Assembly (NCBI GenBank): GCA_965249005.1
Contig: CBDFLD010000012.1
Span: 1 to 64,000, forward strand
DNA length: 64,000 bases
Reading direction: 5' to 3'
DNA from: CBDFLD01 sp965249005
GTDB lineage: Bacteria; Acidobacteriota; UBA6911
Shown piece after piece: positions 34,306-44,496 of this stretch; position 1 is the first letter of the stretch; each line of letters starts with the position of its first letter. Made by a program: the position numbers and the translations under genes. The notes under the pieces are model-generated. The model worked only from the letters and a program-made list of their open reading frames with translations, ran no database searches and was not told the origin of the DNA.

Positions 34306-35121
34306 CTAATTGTCGATGACTACAGTCAAGTAGAGATCGCCCCGTGAAGACCCGAGCCCGGTGAGCCCTTTGCCCTGCAGTCGGAGCTTCGTTCCGGGGG
34401 AAACCCCTGCGGGGACCGTCACCAGCAACTGCTCCGAACGCTTGTTTCGATTCACGGTCACGCGCATGGCGCCTCCTTGTTCTGCTTCCTGGCTTGTCAG
34501 GTGTACGGTTTGAACGATATCCAACCGGCCCATCGGTGTGCGTTGGGGTCCTCTCTGGTCCGGACCAGCCTGCGCTCCACCGATAAGCGTACGACCGATC
34601 CGACCGAGCCAGCTCTTCAATGACGGACGCTGCGCAGAGCCCGGCAAGTCTCCTTTTGGGGAGACCCCCGCAAGGGCCGCGCGGGCAAATCGAAACAGCG
34701 CGATCAGCGGAGTCAGGGGAGAAATAACGAAGATTCCGCCCGTGACGGTGGTACGGCCACCGAAGAGCGTCTGGTGAAAAAAGTGCCGGTCCACCCGCAT
34801 GCCTCGTCGTTCGAACTCCCGCGCCAGTTCTTCAAAGATCATCCGGGAATGCGGGTTGGAAAACATCTCCCGGAATAGCTCCTCTTGGTCGTAGCGGAAT
34901 CCCGTGGAAGATCCACTGCTGCGCACCTGGTCGTACTCGGAACGCTTGGCAGGATTGATCAGTACGGCATAGGCCTCACTGATCTCCTTGAAGCGGTCAG
35001 CGGCAGCAGGAGCAGGGTTGCGATCGGGGTGCCATTCAAACGCCAGTCGTCGGTAGGCGCCTCGGATTTCGTCCTCGGAGGCGCCTTCGGAAACACCCAA
35101 GGTTTCATAGTAGTTCTTCAT
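34306..35121 (-). CDS. J-domain co-chaperone (DnaJ/CbpA-like)
   Basis: The protein has about 271 residues from MKNYYETLGV; an ATG ten codons upstream is also in frame. The J domain at residues 3-65 has the HPD motif (WHPDRNP), needed to stimulate DnaK. A middle region with a hydrophobic stretch (FVISPLTPLIALFRFA) lacks the zinc fingers of DnaJ. The end (VTVPAGVSPGTKLRLQGKG) is the DnaJ C-terminal client-binding domain. It resembles CbpA-type proteins with an unusual insert. Confidence 0.85.
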   Translation of the reverse strand: MKNYYETLGVSEGASEDEIRGAYRRLAFEWHPDRNPAPAAADRFKEISEAYAVLINPAKRSEYDQVRSSGSSTGFRYDQEELFREMFSNPHSRMIFEELAREFERRGMRVDRHFFHQTLFGGRTTVTGGIFVISPLTPLIALFRFARAALAGVSPKGDLPGSAQRPSLKSWLGRIGRTLIGGAQAGPDQRGPQRTPMGRLDIVQTVHLTSQEAEQGGAMRVTVNRNKRSEQLLVTVPAGVSPGTKLRLQGKGLTGLGSSRGDLYLTVVIDN

Positions 35122-35300
35122 GCTGCGGCCGGCGCCGCTTGTCTGGGCCATATCTCAATAGTACCCGTTCTTTGTTGGTCTGACCATGTTGGTCATTGAA
35201 CCTGGACGACCAGGGCCGCTTGAACGATGGGCGCGGCTCACGGCGTCAGCCGCCGACGGTTGCGCGATATGGGTGGGATGCTCGATAATCGTAACGAGCC

Positions 35301-36449
35301 ATGCCAGTTTACCGAATTGTTGCGTTGATTTTGATCGCCGCTGCAGGTGGGTCGGCCAGGGACCAAAGCGAAGCGGAGGCCCGCGCACAACTGGAGCGGT
35401 TTGCCAAGACGTTTGACACCCGAGAGCAGTGGGAGCAGCGAAGGAGCAACAATCGCGAGGGAATTCTCAGGGGCGCTCGGCTGTGGCCCCTGCCACGAAG
35501 GACTCCGTTGAATCTCATATCTCACAGCCGTCGGCAGCGCGACGGGTATAGCGTCGAGAACGTGGCCTTCGAGAGCCTGCCGGGTTTCTTTGTCACTGGG
35601 AATCTCTATCGACCGGGCAGGCGATCCGGTAGGACAGAGTTGTCCGCCGGGGTCTTGAGTCCACACGGCCATTTTCAAGATGGAAGGGTGCGCGAGGATA
35701 TGCAGCGAAGGTGTGCCACTCTGGCGCGCATGGGGGCAGTGGTGCTGGCCTACGACATGGTCGGCTGGGGCGATTCCATGCAGGCGCAGCACAAGAATCC
35801 GAACGCGCTCACGCTACAGCTCTGGAACAGTATCCGTGCCGTGGACTTGCTACTCTCCCTGGGCGAGGTGGATGCCGAGCGGATCGGAATCACCGGTGCC
35901 TCGGGCGGTGGTACACAAACGTTCTTGTTGGCCGCCGTCGATGATCGCGTTGCGGTATCGGCTCCCGTCGTTATGGTATCCGCCCATTTTTTTGGTGGCT
36001 GCCAGTGCGAGAGTGGCCTTCCCATTCACCGAAGCCTGCAGCATGAGACCAACAATGCCGAGATTTCGGCTATGGCGGCGCCACGGCCGCAGCTGGTCAT
36101 TTCCTGCGGCCGCGACTGGACAAAGAACACACCCGACGTCGAATTCCCGTACATTCAGCGGGTCTACCGAATGTATGGGGAGGAAGAACTCGTCGAGAAC
36201 GTCCACCTCGCAGATGAAGGCCATGACTACGGCCACACAAAGCGACGAGCCATGTATCGTTTCTTCGCCCGCCATCTCGGTTTGGGAATTTCCGATGAGA
36301 GTCAAACGATTGACGAATCTCGAGTGACTATTGAAGACAAAGAAATTCTGAGAGTCTTCACCGCGGCACATCCGCGACCTGGCCATGCGTTAGTCGGAGA
36401 TCACGCGGTCCTCGAGGTGCTGGAATCGCTCAGAACGGAGAGTTGCTAG
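35301..36449 (+). CDS. Exported alpha/beta hydrolase, acetyl xylan esterase-like
   Basis: Signal peptide at residues 1-19 (MPVYRIVALILIAAAGG). The core has VVLAYDMVGWGDS and the nucleophile elbow GITGASGGGTQTF (Ser about 200). The likely acid and His lie near VISCGRDWTKNTPDVEFP and LADEGHDYGHTKR. This layout is that of the acetyl xylan esterase/Abhydrolase_7 group. Probable role: deacetylation of carbohydrate esters outside the cell. It is followed after four bases by the serine hydrolase gene, so the two form an operon. Confidence 0.82.
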   Translation: MPVYRIVALILIAAAGGSARDQSEAEARAQLERFAKTFDTREQWEQRRSNNREGILRGARLWPLPRRTPLNLISHSRRQRDGYSVENVAFESLPGFFVTGNLYRPGRRSGRTELSAGVLSPHGHFQDGRVREDMQRRCATLARMGAVVLAYDMVGWGDSMQAQHKNPNALTLQLWNSIRAVDLLLSLGEVDAERIGITGASGGGTQTFLLAAVDDRVAVSAPVVMVSAHFFGGCQCESGLPIHRSLQHETNNAEISAMAAPRPQLVISCGRDWTKNTPDVEFPYIQRVYRMYGEEELVENVHLADEGHDYGHTKRRAMYRFFARHLGLGISDESQTIDESRVTIEDKEILRVFTAAHPRPGHALVGDHAVLEVLESLRTESC

Positions 36450-36453
36450 GATA

Positions 36454-37950
36454 ATGTGTGCTTCTGTGTCTGGTTTTTCAATGAAACTGTTCTTGCGAAT
36501 GCTGAGCCAGCGGTGTCTCGAATGGGCGCCGGCTTCATGGATGGCGATCTTACTGTCCGTTTCGGCGGTCGCGGGACAAGAGCCGCGCAGACGAAGTGAT
36601 TTTGGTGTCATGGGTACGGCCAAGGTCTTGTGCTCAGCTGTTTTTGTGTCGGAACGAGATCTCGATGAAGCACTCATCGACAGTGCCTCCGGTTTTCTCC
36701 CAGAACACGACTGGCAACAACTCGTGTCCAGAGAAACAGGCAATTCCGATGCTGAGATTCGCCTCGACAGGCAAGATCGTTCCGTCTCCGTGACGCTCCA
36801 TGGGTACAAGGGTCGCGCCCGGTACTACGGCGATCAGGGATGCGTCATCCTTCCCCCGGGATACGACGATGTTTTTTTTGAGCCCGTGGCAGTGCGGACC
36901 ACGCTGCCCGATGCCGCAGCGCAACAGTGGCCCATGGGAGACCGGCTTCCGAGCCGACCGCTGGCTCGAGAAATCGGCTCCGGGATCAACGTAGCGAAAC
37001 TACATGAAGCCGTCGAGCTTGCTTTTTCCAAGGGCAGCCGGACCGCGGCGTTTGTTGTCGTGTACAAGGGTCTTCTTGTCGCGGAGCGTTACGGAGAGGG
37101 AGCAGACAAAGACACGCAGCTGGAGAGTTGGTCCATGGGCAAGAGCCTGACCGCGACATTGGTCGGTGTCCTGGCACAGCAGGGACACGTGGGTCTGTAC
37201 GACCCGGCGCCGGTTGCGCTCTGGCGACAGAGTCTGGAAGACCCACGGTCCAGGATCCGGATCTCGGATCTGCTGCGGATGAGTAGCGGGCTTCGTTTCA
37301 GTCACGCCACCCAGCCTCCCCACGAATGGGGACGGGCGATGGCGGACCATCTGTACATCTACACTGGAGCGATTGATGCCTTTCATTTTTCGATCAATCG
37401 AGCGGCAGAGTTTCTGCCGAACACGATCGGGCGGTATCGAAACTGCGATCCGCTGACGCTGGGCTATATCATTCGTCAGATCGTCGAGGGGCTGGGTGAG
37501 AATTATCTCGCCTGGCCGCAAAAGGCCCTGTTCGACAAGATCGGCATCCGCAAGCAAGTGCTGGAACCGGATCCGTACGGCAACTTTCTGCTGACTGGCT
37601 ATGACTACGGCACAGGCCGCAACTGGGCACGGCTGGGGCTGCTCCACTTGCAGGACGGCGTGTGGCAAGGGGAACGCATTCTGCCGGAAGTTTGGGTCGA
37701 GTTTGTTCGCTCAGCTGCTCCGGCTTGGGAGAAACCCCAGTACGGAGGACAATTCTGGGTCAACGGAGACGGCAGGTGGGAAGTGCCCGAAAGTGCGTAT
37801 TACATGGCCGGTGCCGGGGGTCAGCACGTGATTATCATTCCGACCCACGATCTGGTGGTTGTTCGGATGGGACATCGCGCCGGGCAAGATCACGTTCAGA
37901 GTTCGCTGAACGCCGCCTTGGTGAACCTCATCGAGGCGATCGAACGCTGA
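36454..37950 (+). CDS. Exported serine hydrolase of the beta-lactamase (class C) fold
   Basis: The protein has about 498 residues; an alternative start is MKLFLRML at 36481. A signal anchor at about residues 20-40 precedes a region of about 130 residues of unknown role. The catalytic SxxK is in SWSMGKSLTAT, the YxN-type motif is YRNCD, and the third motif is near YMAGAGGQHVI. Family members are esterases, peptidases or amidases; true beta-lactamase activity is unlikely. It is coupled to the esterase gene upstream. Confidence 0.85.
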   Translation: MCASVSGFSMKLFLRMLSQRCLEWAPASWMAILLSVSAVAGQEPRRRSDFGVMGTAKVLCSAVFVSERDLDEALIDSASGFLPEHDWQQLVSRETGNSDAEIRLDRQDRSVSVTLHGYKGRARYYGDQGCVILPPGYDDVFFEPVAVRTTLPDAAAQQWPMGDRLPSRPLAREIGSGINVAKLHEAVELAFSKGSRTAAFVVVYKGLLVAERYGEGADKDTQLESWSMGKSLTATLVGVLAQQGHVGLYDPAPVALWRQSLEDPRSRIRISDLLRMSSGLRFSHATQPPHEWGRAMADHLYIYTGAIDAFHFSINRAAEFLPNTIGRYRNCDPLTLGYIIRQIVEGLGENYLAWPQKALFDKIGIRKQVLEPDPYGNFLLTGYDYGTGRNWARLGLLHLQDGVWQGERILPEVWVEFVRSAAPAWEKPQYGGQFWVNGDGRWEVPESAYYMAGAGGQHVIIIPTHDLVVVRMGHRAGQDHVQSSLNAALVNLIEAIER

Positions 37951-38015
37951 TTCCGATGCAATTCGGAGCGAGTCCCCAAACCCCGAACCCGGGTGCGGCT
38001 CAAGGCGTCAGCGGC

Positions 38016-39494
38016 CTACGCGACGATTCCGGGAATCAGGTTTCCGTGAACGTCGGTGAGGCGCATGTGGCGGCCGTTGAAGAAGTAGGTCAGCCTTCGA
38101 TGATCGAGGCCCATCATGTGGAGCAGCGTCGCATGGACATCGTGATAGCCGTAGACGGGTTCGATGGCTTTGTAGCCGAACTCATCGGACTGCCCGATAA
38201 CCTGTCCTCCCGCGATTCCCGCGCCCGCCATCCAGATGCTCATGGCCCCCGGATTGTGATCCCGGCCGACACCGCGCTGTGAAATCGGCATCCTACCGAA
38301 CTCGGAGTGCCACACGACGAGTGTCTCGTCGAGCATGCCCCTCTGTTTCAGATCCTGGATCAAACCGGCCATGGGCTTGTCGACTTCCGCTGCGTGGAGC
38401 GTGTGGTTTTCGACCAGATTGCTATGGGCGTCCCAGGTGTCGATGTTCTGCTGGACGAGGGCGCCATTGTAGAGTTGGATGAATCGCACGCCCCGCTCGA
38501 CCAGCCTGCGGGCGAGCAAGCACTGTTTCCCGAACGGCTCGGTCTTTGGGTCGTCGAGACCATAAAGCCGTTTGGTGGACTCCGTCTCCTTCGATAGGTC
38601 CACGGCTTCCGGAGCGCAGCTCTGCATTCGATAGGCGAGCTCGTAGGATGCAATACGGGCGGCCAGCTCCGTGCTGCCGGGGTATTGTCGGGCGTGCTCT
38701 TCGTTGAGCCACGCCAGGTGATCGAGCCGCGCCCGCTGCTGCTCAGCCGAGATATGGGCTGGCGGTCGAAGATCGAGAATCGGATCTCCGGAAGAGCGAA
38801 AGACGGTTCCTTGATAGGTGGCGGGCAGAAAACCGCTTCCCCAGTTGGCCGGGCCGCTGAAAGGACCGCCCCGGGAATCATAGATCACAACGAACGAGGG
38901 AAGATTCTGGTTTTCGGTGCCGAGCCCATAGGACACCCAGGAGCCGACGCTGGGATATCCCATCAACAGTGATCCGGTGTTCCACTCGTAATGGGCCACG
39001 ACGTGATCGTTCGACCTTCCCTGCGCGGACCGGATGATGGCGAGGTCATCGACGATGGATCCAATGTGAGGGAACAGTTCCGACACTTCGATGCCGGACT
39101 TTCCGTGGCGCTTGAATTCGAACGGGCTCTGCATCAGCGGCCCGGGGTATCCCTGTCGCACCCGGACCTTGCCCTTTCCGGTAAGCGGCTGGCCATGGTA
39201 CCGGGTGAGCATCGGTTTGGGATCGAACGTATCCACGTGACTGACCCCGCCGCTCATGAAAAGCGAGATGACCGCTTTCGCGCGCGGCGGAAAGTGCGCG
39301 GGCTTCGGGAGCAGTGGGGACACGATGTCGACGGAGTCTGCGCAGTCATTCTGGGCGGCCAGTAGGCCTTCTTCGGCCAGCAGGTATGCCAGCGCCAGCC
39401 CCCCGATTCCCTCGCCTGCCTCGAACAGGAAATCCCTGCGGGACCGGATGCCTCCGGCGTGCTTGCGTCCGGTGCCACAGCAGTCCGAATCCAT
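38016..39494 (-). CDS. DUF1501 protein with Tat signal
   Basis: The protein has about 492 residues from MDSDCCGTGRK; this start is chosen because AGGAAGG precedes it. Tat motif RSRRDFLFEAG at about residues 18-28. The alkaline-phosphatase-like fold is shown by SLFMSGGVSHVDTFDPKP, RSNDHVVAHYEWNTG and the late VVWHSEFGRMP and RDHNPGAMS. DUF1501 proteins pair with PSD1 cytochrome proteins in Planctomycetes and Acidobacteria; no reaction is proven. It lies downstream of the PSD1 gene in one operon. Confidence 0.9.
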   Translation of the reverse strand: MDSDCCGTGRKHAGGIRSRRDFLFEAGEGIGGLALAYLLAEEGLLAAQNDCADSVDIVSPLLPKPAHFPPRAKAVISLFMSGGVSHVDTFDPKPMLTRYHGQPLTGKGKVRVRQGYPGPLMQSPFEFKRHGKSGIEVSELFPHIGSIVDDLAIIRSAQGRSNDHVVAHYEWNTGSLLMGYPSVGSWVSYGLGTENQNLPSFVVIYDSRGGPFSGPANWGSGFLPATYQGTVFRSSGDPILDLRPPAHISAEQQRARLDHLAWLNEEHARQYPGSTELAARIASYELAYRMQSCAPEAVDLSKETESTKRLYGLDDPKTEPFGKQCLLARRLVERGVRFIQLYNGALVQQNIDTWDAHSNLVENHTLHAAEVDKPMAGLIQDLKQRGMLDETLVVWHSEFGRMPISQRGVGRDHNPGAMSIWMAGAGIAGGQVIGQSDEFGYKAIEPVYGYHDVHATLLHMMGLDHRRLTYFFNGRHMRLTDVHGNLIPGIVA

Positions 39495-39510
39495 TGACCG
39501 GAAGTCCTTC

Positions 39511-42174
39511 CTAGTTGACATAAACAAACTCGTTCAAATTCAACAGCACGTCGCACATGTCGATCAGTGCCTCCGACCCGGCGTCGCTCTTTTTATGCTT
39601 TTCGTGATAAGCCATCTGTTTCTGCAGGAAATCGAGGTTGACCTGCATCTCTTTTGGAGTTGGATCGCGGCTCAACGCAATCTGGTAGGCGAGCTGAATT
39701 TGGTCTGATGGCTCACGGCCGGCCTCGTTTCCAACGCGCTCTGCAAAATATCGGGCCTGGCTGAGCACGAACTGATTGTTGAGCAGTGTCAGTGCCTGCG
39801 TGGGCACGGTGGTGGTTGTCCGGCGCTCACAGGTAACGTTGAGGCTGGGCAAATCCAGCACGTCGAACAGCGGGTAACGCAGCCCCCGTCTCCAGGTCGA
39901 GTATACGCTTCGGCGCCACACATCCGGCCCCTCGCGGGTCAGTTTCCATCCCTTCTTGATGGCCTCGAGTAACTCGGGCGCAACAGGAGGATAAAAGGGA
40001 GGTCCTCCTAGTTGCCGGTTCAGCTTGCCGCTGGCTGCCAGAATGATATCCCGAATGGCTTCCGCCTCGAGCCTTCGCTGACGGTAGCGCCACAGATAGA
40101 CGTTGTCGGCATCCACGGCGGTATTCGCTGCCGGATTGTGATGGGCCGTCATGCGATAGGCTTCCGACGTCATGATCAACACGTGCATCTGTTTGATGCT
40201 CCATTGTTGCCGTACGAACTCGGTGGCGAGCCAATCGAGCAGTTCCGGGTGAGACGGCCTTTGGCCCATGCGGCCGAAGTTGCTAGGAGTGGCGACCAGT
40301 CCCCGGCCGAAGTGATGATGCCAGATTCGATTGACCATGACCCTTGCCGTGAGGGGATGTTCCTTTGAAGCGAGCCACTGGGCCAGAGCCCTTCGCCTGC
40401 CTGTCGTGACGTGATTGTTCGAGGGCTGGATCGTTCTGGGCGGGTTGCCTTCCGTGAGGATCTGCAAGAGTCCGGGCTGGACCTCCGGTCCTTTCTGCCG
40501 GTAGTCTGCGGTTGGGAGAAAATGCGCCGGGGGCGGCTGGTATGGCTTTGCCGGGTCGGGCAGAAAGGACCCTTCGAAGTTGTAGAACTCCCGGTCTCCC
40601 TTGCCGGGCTGGACCTCGTCTCCTGCTCCGTCAGGAGCGAAACGATAATCGCCGTCTCGAACCCCCATCGCTACCGGCAGCGGTTCCGGCATTTGCTCCT
40701 CGATATTTCGGATCTGTTCTCGGAGGCTTGCGATTTCGGCCTGGTTCGCCTCGCTCACGAGCTCGCTCGACGGCTCCGCCCGGATTGACAGCACCTGATC
40801 CGCCAGCAGCTTCTGTCCCGGCGAGCGTTCGTCTTCGGGGGTCCGAACTGCGCGTTGAATATCCTCGGGAAAACTCGCCAGCGTTTTCGCGAAAGTGATT
40901 TCTCTATACGGTGCCTCGATCTCGCGAATGCGATCCTTCAGCGGCTGGATGCGCTTCTCGATTTCGGCCTTTTGCGACTCGTACCTGGCCACCTCATCGG
41001 GCGGCGCCAGATTGTGGTCGTACTTTATGAATGAGAAAAAGACCGCCATCATTCGGTAATAATCGATCTGCGGAATGGGATCGAACTTGTGGTCGTGACA
41101 GCGGGCACACTCGACGCTCAGTGCCATGAAGCCGCGGCTGGTTGTCGTGATCATGTCGTTGAGGTAGGTGTAGCGGTATTGAGGGTTGTCTTTCTCCCGA
41201 TATCCGACTGTGGCCAGGACGCGATGAAAGCCGGTTGCGATGAGGCTGTCGTGGGTGACCTCGTCGAGCTCGTCTCCGGCGACCTGCTCTCTGATGAATT
41301 GATCGTAAGGCTTGTCCTGGTTGAAGGCACGAATGACGTAATCGCGGTAGCGCCAGGCGTGGGGATACTCGAAATCATGCTCGTAACCGCCGCTGTCTCC
41401 GTATCGGGCCACATCCAACCAGTGGCGGCCCCATCGCTCGCCATAGTGCTGCGAGGCAAGCAGCCGATCGACGACCCGGGCGAACGCGTCCGGCGATTTG
41501 TCCTGAACGAACGCTTCTACTTCTCGGGGGCTCGGCAGAAGACCGATCAAATCCAAATAAGCCCTGCGGATCAAGGTGCGACGGTCTGCCGCCGGAACGG
41601 GTGCAAGGTTCATCTCCTCGAACTTCTGATAGAGAAAGGCATCGATCGGGTTCTTGCTCCAGCGCGGGCTTGTGACCTCCGGAACCGGGTGTCGCACCGG
41701 TTTTTTGAACGCCCACCAATCCCGGTCTTTCTTCGTGATGGTATAGCTGGATGTCACGGAACCGGTGTGGGAAGAGATTGGCTCCGTCGCGGGCAGTTCC
41801 CAGGTCGCGCCGGTCGCGATCCAACGGCGGAGAAGATCCACGTCTTGCGGCCTCAAGCGCCCGCCCATCGGCATGGCAGGCTCCTCCGCGCCCGAGACTC
41901 TGCGAAAAAGCCGGCTTTGGTCGGGTTGACCGGGAACGATTGCCGGACCCTGATTTCCGCCCTCGAGGGCCCCGTTGCGGGAACGCAAGTCTAGCCCCGA
42001 GGTCCGATCCGCCCCGTGACATCCCACGCATTCGCGTTTGAGCAGTGCCGTGGCCTCTGTGGCGATGTCGGTTTGCTGGGACCTGGGCGTAGCTCCGGAC
42101 GACACGACCCCGGCCAGAAGGAGAGGCCCCGCCACGGCAACTCTCCACGGGTATCCGGAAGGGGACCTTCGCAA
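39511..42174 (-). CDS. PSCyt1-DUF1549-DUF1553 protein (planctomycete-type cytochrome)
   Basis: The 887-residue exported protein has a signal peptide in the first 25 residues. One haem-c site (CVGCHGADRTSG, about residue 50) belongs to PSCyt1. DUF1549 starts near FLYQKFEEMNLAPVP and includes YGERWGRHWLDVARYGDS. A helical spacer follows, then DUF1553 with ARVMVNRIWHHHFGRGLV. These proteins are thought to act in the periplasm on complex polysaccharides, perhaps as redox partners. Only 16 bp lie between its stop and the DUF1501 ATG. Confidence 0.92.
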   Translation of the reverse strand: MRRSPSGYPWRVAVAGPLLLAGVVSSGATPRSQQTDIATEATALLKRECVGCHGADRTSGLDLRSRNGALEGGNQGPAIVPGQPDQSRLFRRVSGAEEPAMPMGGRLRPQDVDLLRRWIATGATWELPATEPISSHTGSVTSSYTITKKDRDWWAFKKPVRHPVPEVTSPRWSKNPIDAFLYQKFEEMNLAPVPAADRRTLIRRAYLDLIGLLPSPREVEAFVQDKSPDAFARVVDRLLASQHYGERWGRHWLDVARYGDSGGYEHDFEYPHAWRYRDYVIRAFNQDKPYDQFIREQVAGDELDEVTHDSLIATGFHRVLATVGYREKDNPQYRYTYLNDMITTTSRGFMALSVECARCHDHKFDPIPQIDYYRMMAVFFSFIKYDHNLAPPDEVARYESQKAEIEKRIQPLKDRIREIEAPYREITFAKTLASFPEDIQRAVRTPEDERSPGQKLLADQVLSIRAEPSSELVSEANQAEIASLREQIRNIEEQMPEPLPVAMGVRDGDYRFAPDGAGDEVQPGKGDREFYNFEGSFLPDPAKPYQPPPAHFLPTADYRQKGPEVQPGLLQILTEGNPPRTIQPSNNHVTTGRRRALAQWLASKEHPLTARVMVNRIWHHHFGRGLVATPSNFGRMGQRPSHPELLDWLATEFVRQQWSIKQMHVLIMTSEAYRMTAHHNPAANTAVDADNVYLWRYRQRRLEAEAIRDIILAASGKLNRQLGGPPFYPPVAPELLEAIKKGWKLTREGPDVWRRSVYSTWRRGLRYPLFDVLDLPSLNVTCERRTTTTVPTQALTLLNNQFVLSQARYFAERVGNEAGREPSDQIQLAYQIALSRDPTPKEMQVNLDFLQKQMAYHEKHKKSDAGSEALIDMCDVLLNLNEFVYVN

Positions 42175-42246
42175 CTGTGCCTCCAGACGAGGGGAAAACG
42201 CGAGCAGTCAAGCCCTTCCAGTCTAGGCGCCGACCTGTGGGTTGTC

Positions 42247-42361
42247 AACGAGGGACGTCCCCCACGTTTACCACGTTTTTTTCGAACGATCGCTAGGAGA
42301 TAGATCCGATACGGCGAACGAAGGACAAGAAAACCAGGAAACGTGGAGGACGTCCCTCGTT
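42247..42361. repeat. Short element with 23-bp inverted repeats
   Basis: The arms at 42247-42269 (AACGAGGGACGTCC at the outer side) and 42339-42361 are inverted copies with one mismatch, 69 bp apart. They lie in the gap between the DUF3604 stop and the PSD1 gene start, both on the minus strand. It could be a MITE-like element or a strong bidirectional hairpin. It would form a transcription barrier after the DUF3604 gene. Confidence 0.7.
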
Positions 42362-42373
42362 TTTCCGCCTTCG

Positions 42374-44416
42374 TTAGTTCAGCCAGACGGGGCTGGATAT
42401 TGCCTTTTCGCCGTCGGTCTGGACCAGGTCGATATAGTAGTACGCGTTGTCGTAGCTGCCAGATACGTCGGTGTAATCGATGCTCATCGAGAGAGATCCT
42501 GACTCTTTGGCGTACAGAACCTTGCCGTTCTTTACAATCCGCAATGCCTGAATCGGGGCTGTCCCGATGGCCGCGGCGTGGATTCGGGGAGGTTTCCGAG
42601 TCGTGATTTCCGATCCCATGGGCGCCCCGTCCACATTGAATCTCAAGATGATGCGCGGCCCCGTGGTCGCATAGGTGCGCCGGTGGTAGAGCGCCTGAAA
42701 AATGCCCTGGCGTGAGAGGCTGCCGGCGATTGCGGCCACCAGCGCCGTACCGCGCTCGGCTGGACTGACAGGGGAGAAGATATCTCGTTTCTCGCCAGAG
42801 CTGACCGTGCGGCGCCGCACGCCAAAGCCGGCATTGCCGGCGTGATTGTCCGTCGATGCCATGATGCCGAGCTTGTACCCTTTTTCGAGAAAGCTCTGGG
42901 TCCAGTCCTCGGAACGGCGGTGATCGGAGAAGATCTCGATCTGGCGCTGCAGTTTCGGATTGTGCCAGGCCGGATTCCCGCGCCGCCCACCAAAGTGGGG
43001 GATGACCAGTATATTCTCGTCCTCGTAGCGTTCATCGAGAAGCCGGAAAAGATCCTCCACGTGGTTCGCTTGTCGCTGGGGACCGTGATACATGCGCAGA
43101 TTCCGGTAGTTGTAATAAGAATAACTGCGGAACAAAGGAAAGCTCGACTCGGTCGTGTAGACGTTGTGGTCTCCGCCGACAGCCGTCATTCCGCTCCACT
43201 CGTAAGCCAGGAATGTCACGTACCGGCCGGGCTCGTTGTATCGGTTTGACACCTCCTGAATCTCTTTCCACATGGCATCTGTGGTGGTGAAGGCGTGATC
43301 GGTGACCGAGCAGAAATCGAGCGCGGAAACACGCTTGCCAAAATCATATGTCTCCTCGGGCGTTCCCCTCCCGTCGGAGTACATCGTGTGTGTATGGATG
43401 TCGCCCCAATAGATGCGGTGTTCCGGCAACTCGGTCAGAACTTCGATCGGGTTGCTCTGTGCCTGCAGTGGGGGCTGCGACGTGGCTGGTAATGGGTCCA
43501 TGACCCGCGTTTCAATTCGAAACACACCGGGTTCGCTGAAACGGATTCCTTCGAAGCGATGCGCGCCTCGGTCACTGGCGACGAAGGAATACTCAACGGG
43601 AAGCCCAGTCGTGGCGCCACTCGTTTCGAGCTGTACCGTGCCCCGGAAACCAGCCGAGGGATTCCCGAAAGCGTCGCCCAGCCAAACCTGAGCCCAGGTC
43701 GGCTGGTCCGCGGCTACGTCCGATGGAGTGACCACGTGGATTGCTGCCGGTTCGGCCCCCTGGATCTCGATCTTCGGCTGATTCGCGAGGGGCAGGTAGT
43801 CGTCATTACCATGGGCGTCTACATACAGTTTTAGTATGAAGTTCGCCTCGTCCCATTGCTGCATGCGGACACCGGGCGAGCCATCAGCGGGGTCACCCAG
43901 CTTGATTTCGATCCAGTGTCCCGGATCCAGTGGCTTTCCGACCAGCTTGAACTCGTGCAGATTCTGCCACGGATGGTACCGTTCAAACATGGGGGTGCGG
44001 ATCCCCACATACGGCTTCCACTCGAGCGAGGCCCCGCTGGAGCAGCGGAAGCTCAGGTAGTTTTCGGCCCTCGGATCTTCGGTCTGGAGCGCATAGCCCC
44101 CCCAGTTCCCACCCATACCATGGGCGAAGGCCAACCGGACTCCGCCTCCAGTCTTCATTCCAGCCTGGCCAACCCGGAACTTCAGGGTCAATGCGGCAAG
44201 GGAGTCGACGGTTACCGTTGCTGGGCCCTCCAGCGTCGCCTCCCCCAGGTCGAGTTGCTGCGCTCTGCGGACGGCTGCTGCCTCGTCCATGTAGGGCGCC
44301 GGACTCTCATATTGGAAGCGGTAAACGGCTGCCGCCAGAGAACAAGAAAGGAGAATGGCCGAGACGACCCTGTAGCGGCTCGTGCCGTAACGGTTCACAC
44401 TGGGGAGGATCTTCAT
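42374..44416 (-). CDS. DUF3604 protein (PHP-like metallohydrolase), exported
   Basis: The 680-residue protein has an N-terminal signal anchor (VVSAILLSCSLAAAVY). Residues 60-320 are beta-rich and may bind carbohydrate. The PHP-like part has YWGDIHTHTMYSDGRG, DFCSVTDHAF, then NILVIPHFGGRRG and GIMASTDNHAG, the metal ligand set of DUF3604. The reaction is unknown. It is placed upstream of the PSD1/DUF1501 pair on the same strand but separated by the inverted repeat. Confidence 0.88.
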   Translation of the reverse strand: MKILPSVNRYGTSRYRVVSAILLSCSLAAAVYRFQYESPAPYMDEAAAVRRAQQLDLGEATLEGPATVTVDSLAALTLKFRVGQAGMKTGGGVRLAFAHGMGGNWGGYALQTEDPRAENYLSFRCSSGASLEWKPYVGIRTPMFERYHPWQNLHEFKLVGKPLDPGHWIEIKLGDPADGSPGVRMQQWDEANFILKLYVDAHGNDDYLPLANQPKIEIQGAEPAAIHVVTPSDVAADQPTWAQVWLGDAFGNPSAGFRGTVQLETSGATTGLPVEYSFVASDRGAHRFEGIRFSEPGVFRIETRVMDPLPATSQPPLQAQSNPIEVLTELPEHRIYWGDIHTHTMYSDGRGTPEETYDFGKRVSALDFCSVTDHAFTTTDAMWKEIQEVSNRYNEPGRYVTFLAYEWSGMTAVGGDHNVYTTESSFPLFRSYSYYNYRNLRMYHGPQRQANHVEDLFRLLDERYEDENILVIPHFGGRRGNPAWHNPKLQRQIEIFSDHRRSEDWTQSFLEKGYKLGIMASTDNHAGNAGFGVRRRTVSSGEKRDIFSPVSPAERGTALVAAIAGSLSRQGIFQALYHRRTYATTGPRIILRFNVDGAPMGSEITTRKPPRIHAAAIGTAPIQALRIVKNGKVLYAKESGSLSMSIDYTDVSGSYDNAYYYIDLVQTDGEKAISSPVWLN

Positions 44417-44496
44417 CGCGTTCCCCCGGTTTCCGGCCGCGTGAGAAAGGCCGGCAAAAAAATAGCAACGGAGCAGTCTTCCGCGCGCGGATCGGT

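Noticed and set aside
36454..37950. Antibiotic-resistance beta-lactamase
   Set aside because: The fold and SxxK are present, but the long N-terminal part and the esterase neighbour fit an esterase or peptidase-like enzyme better.
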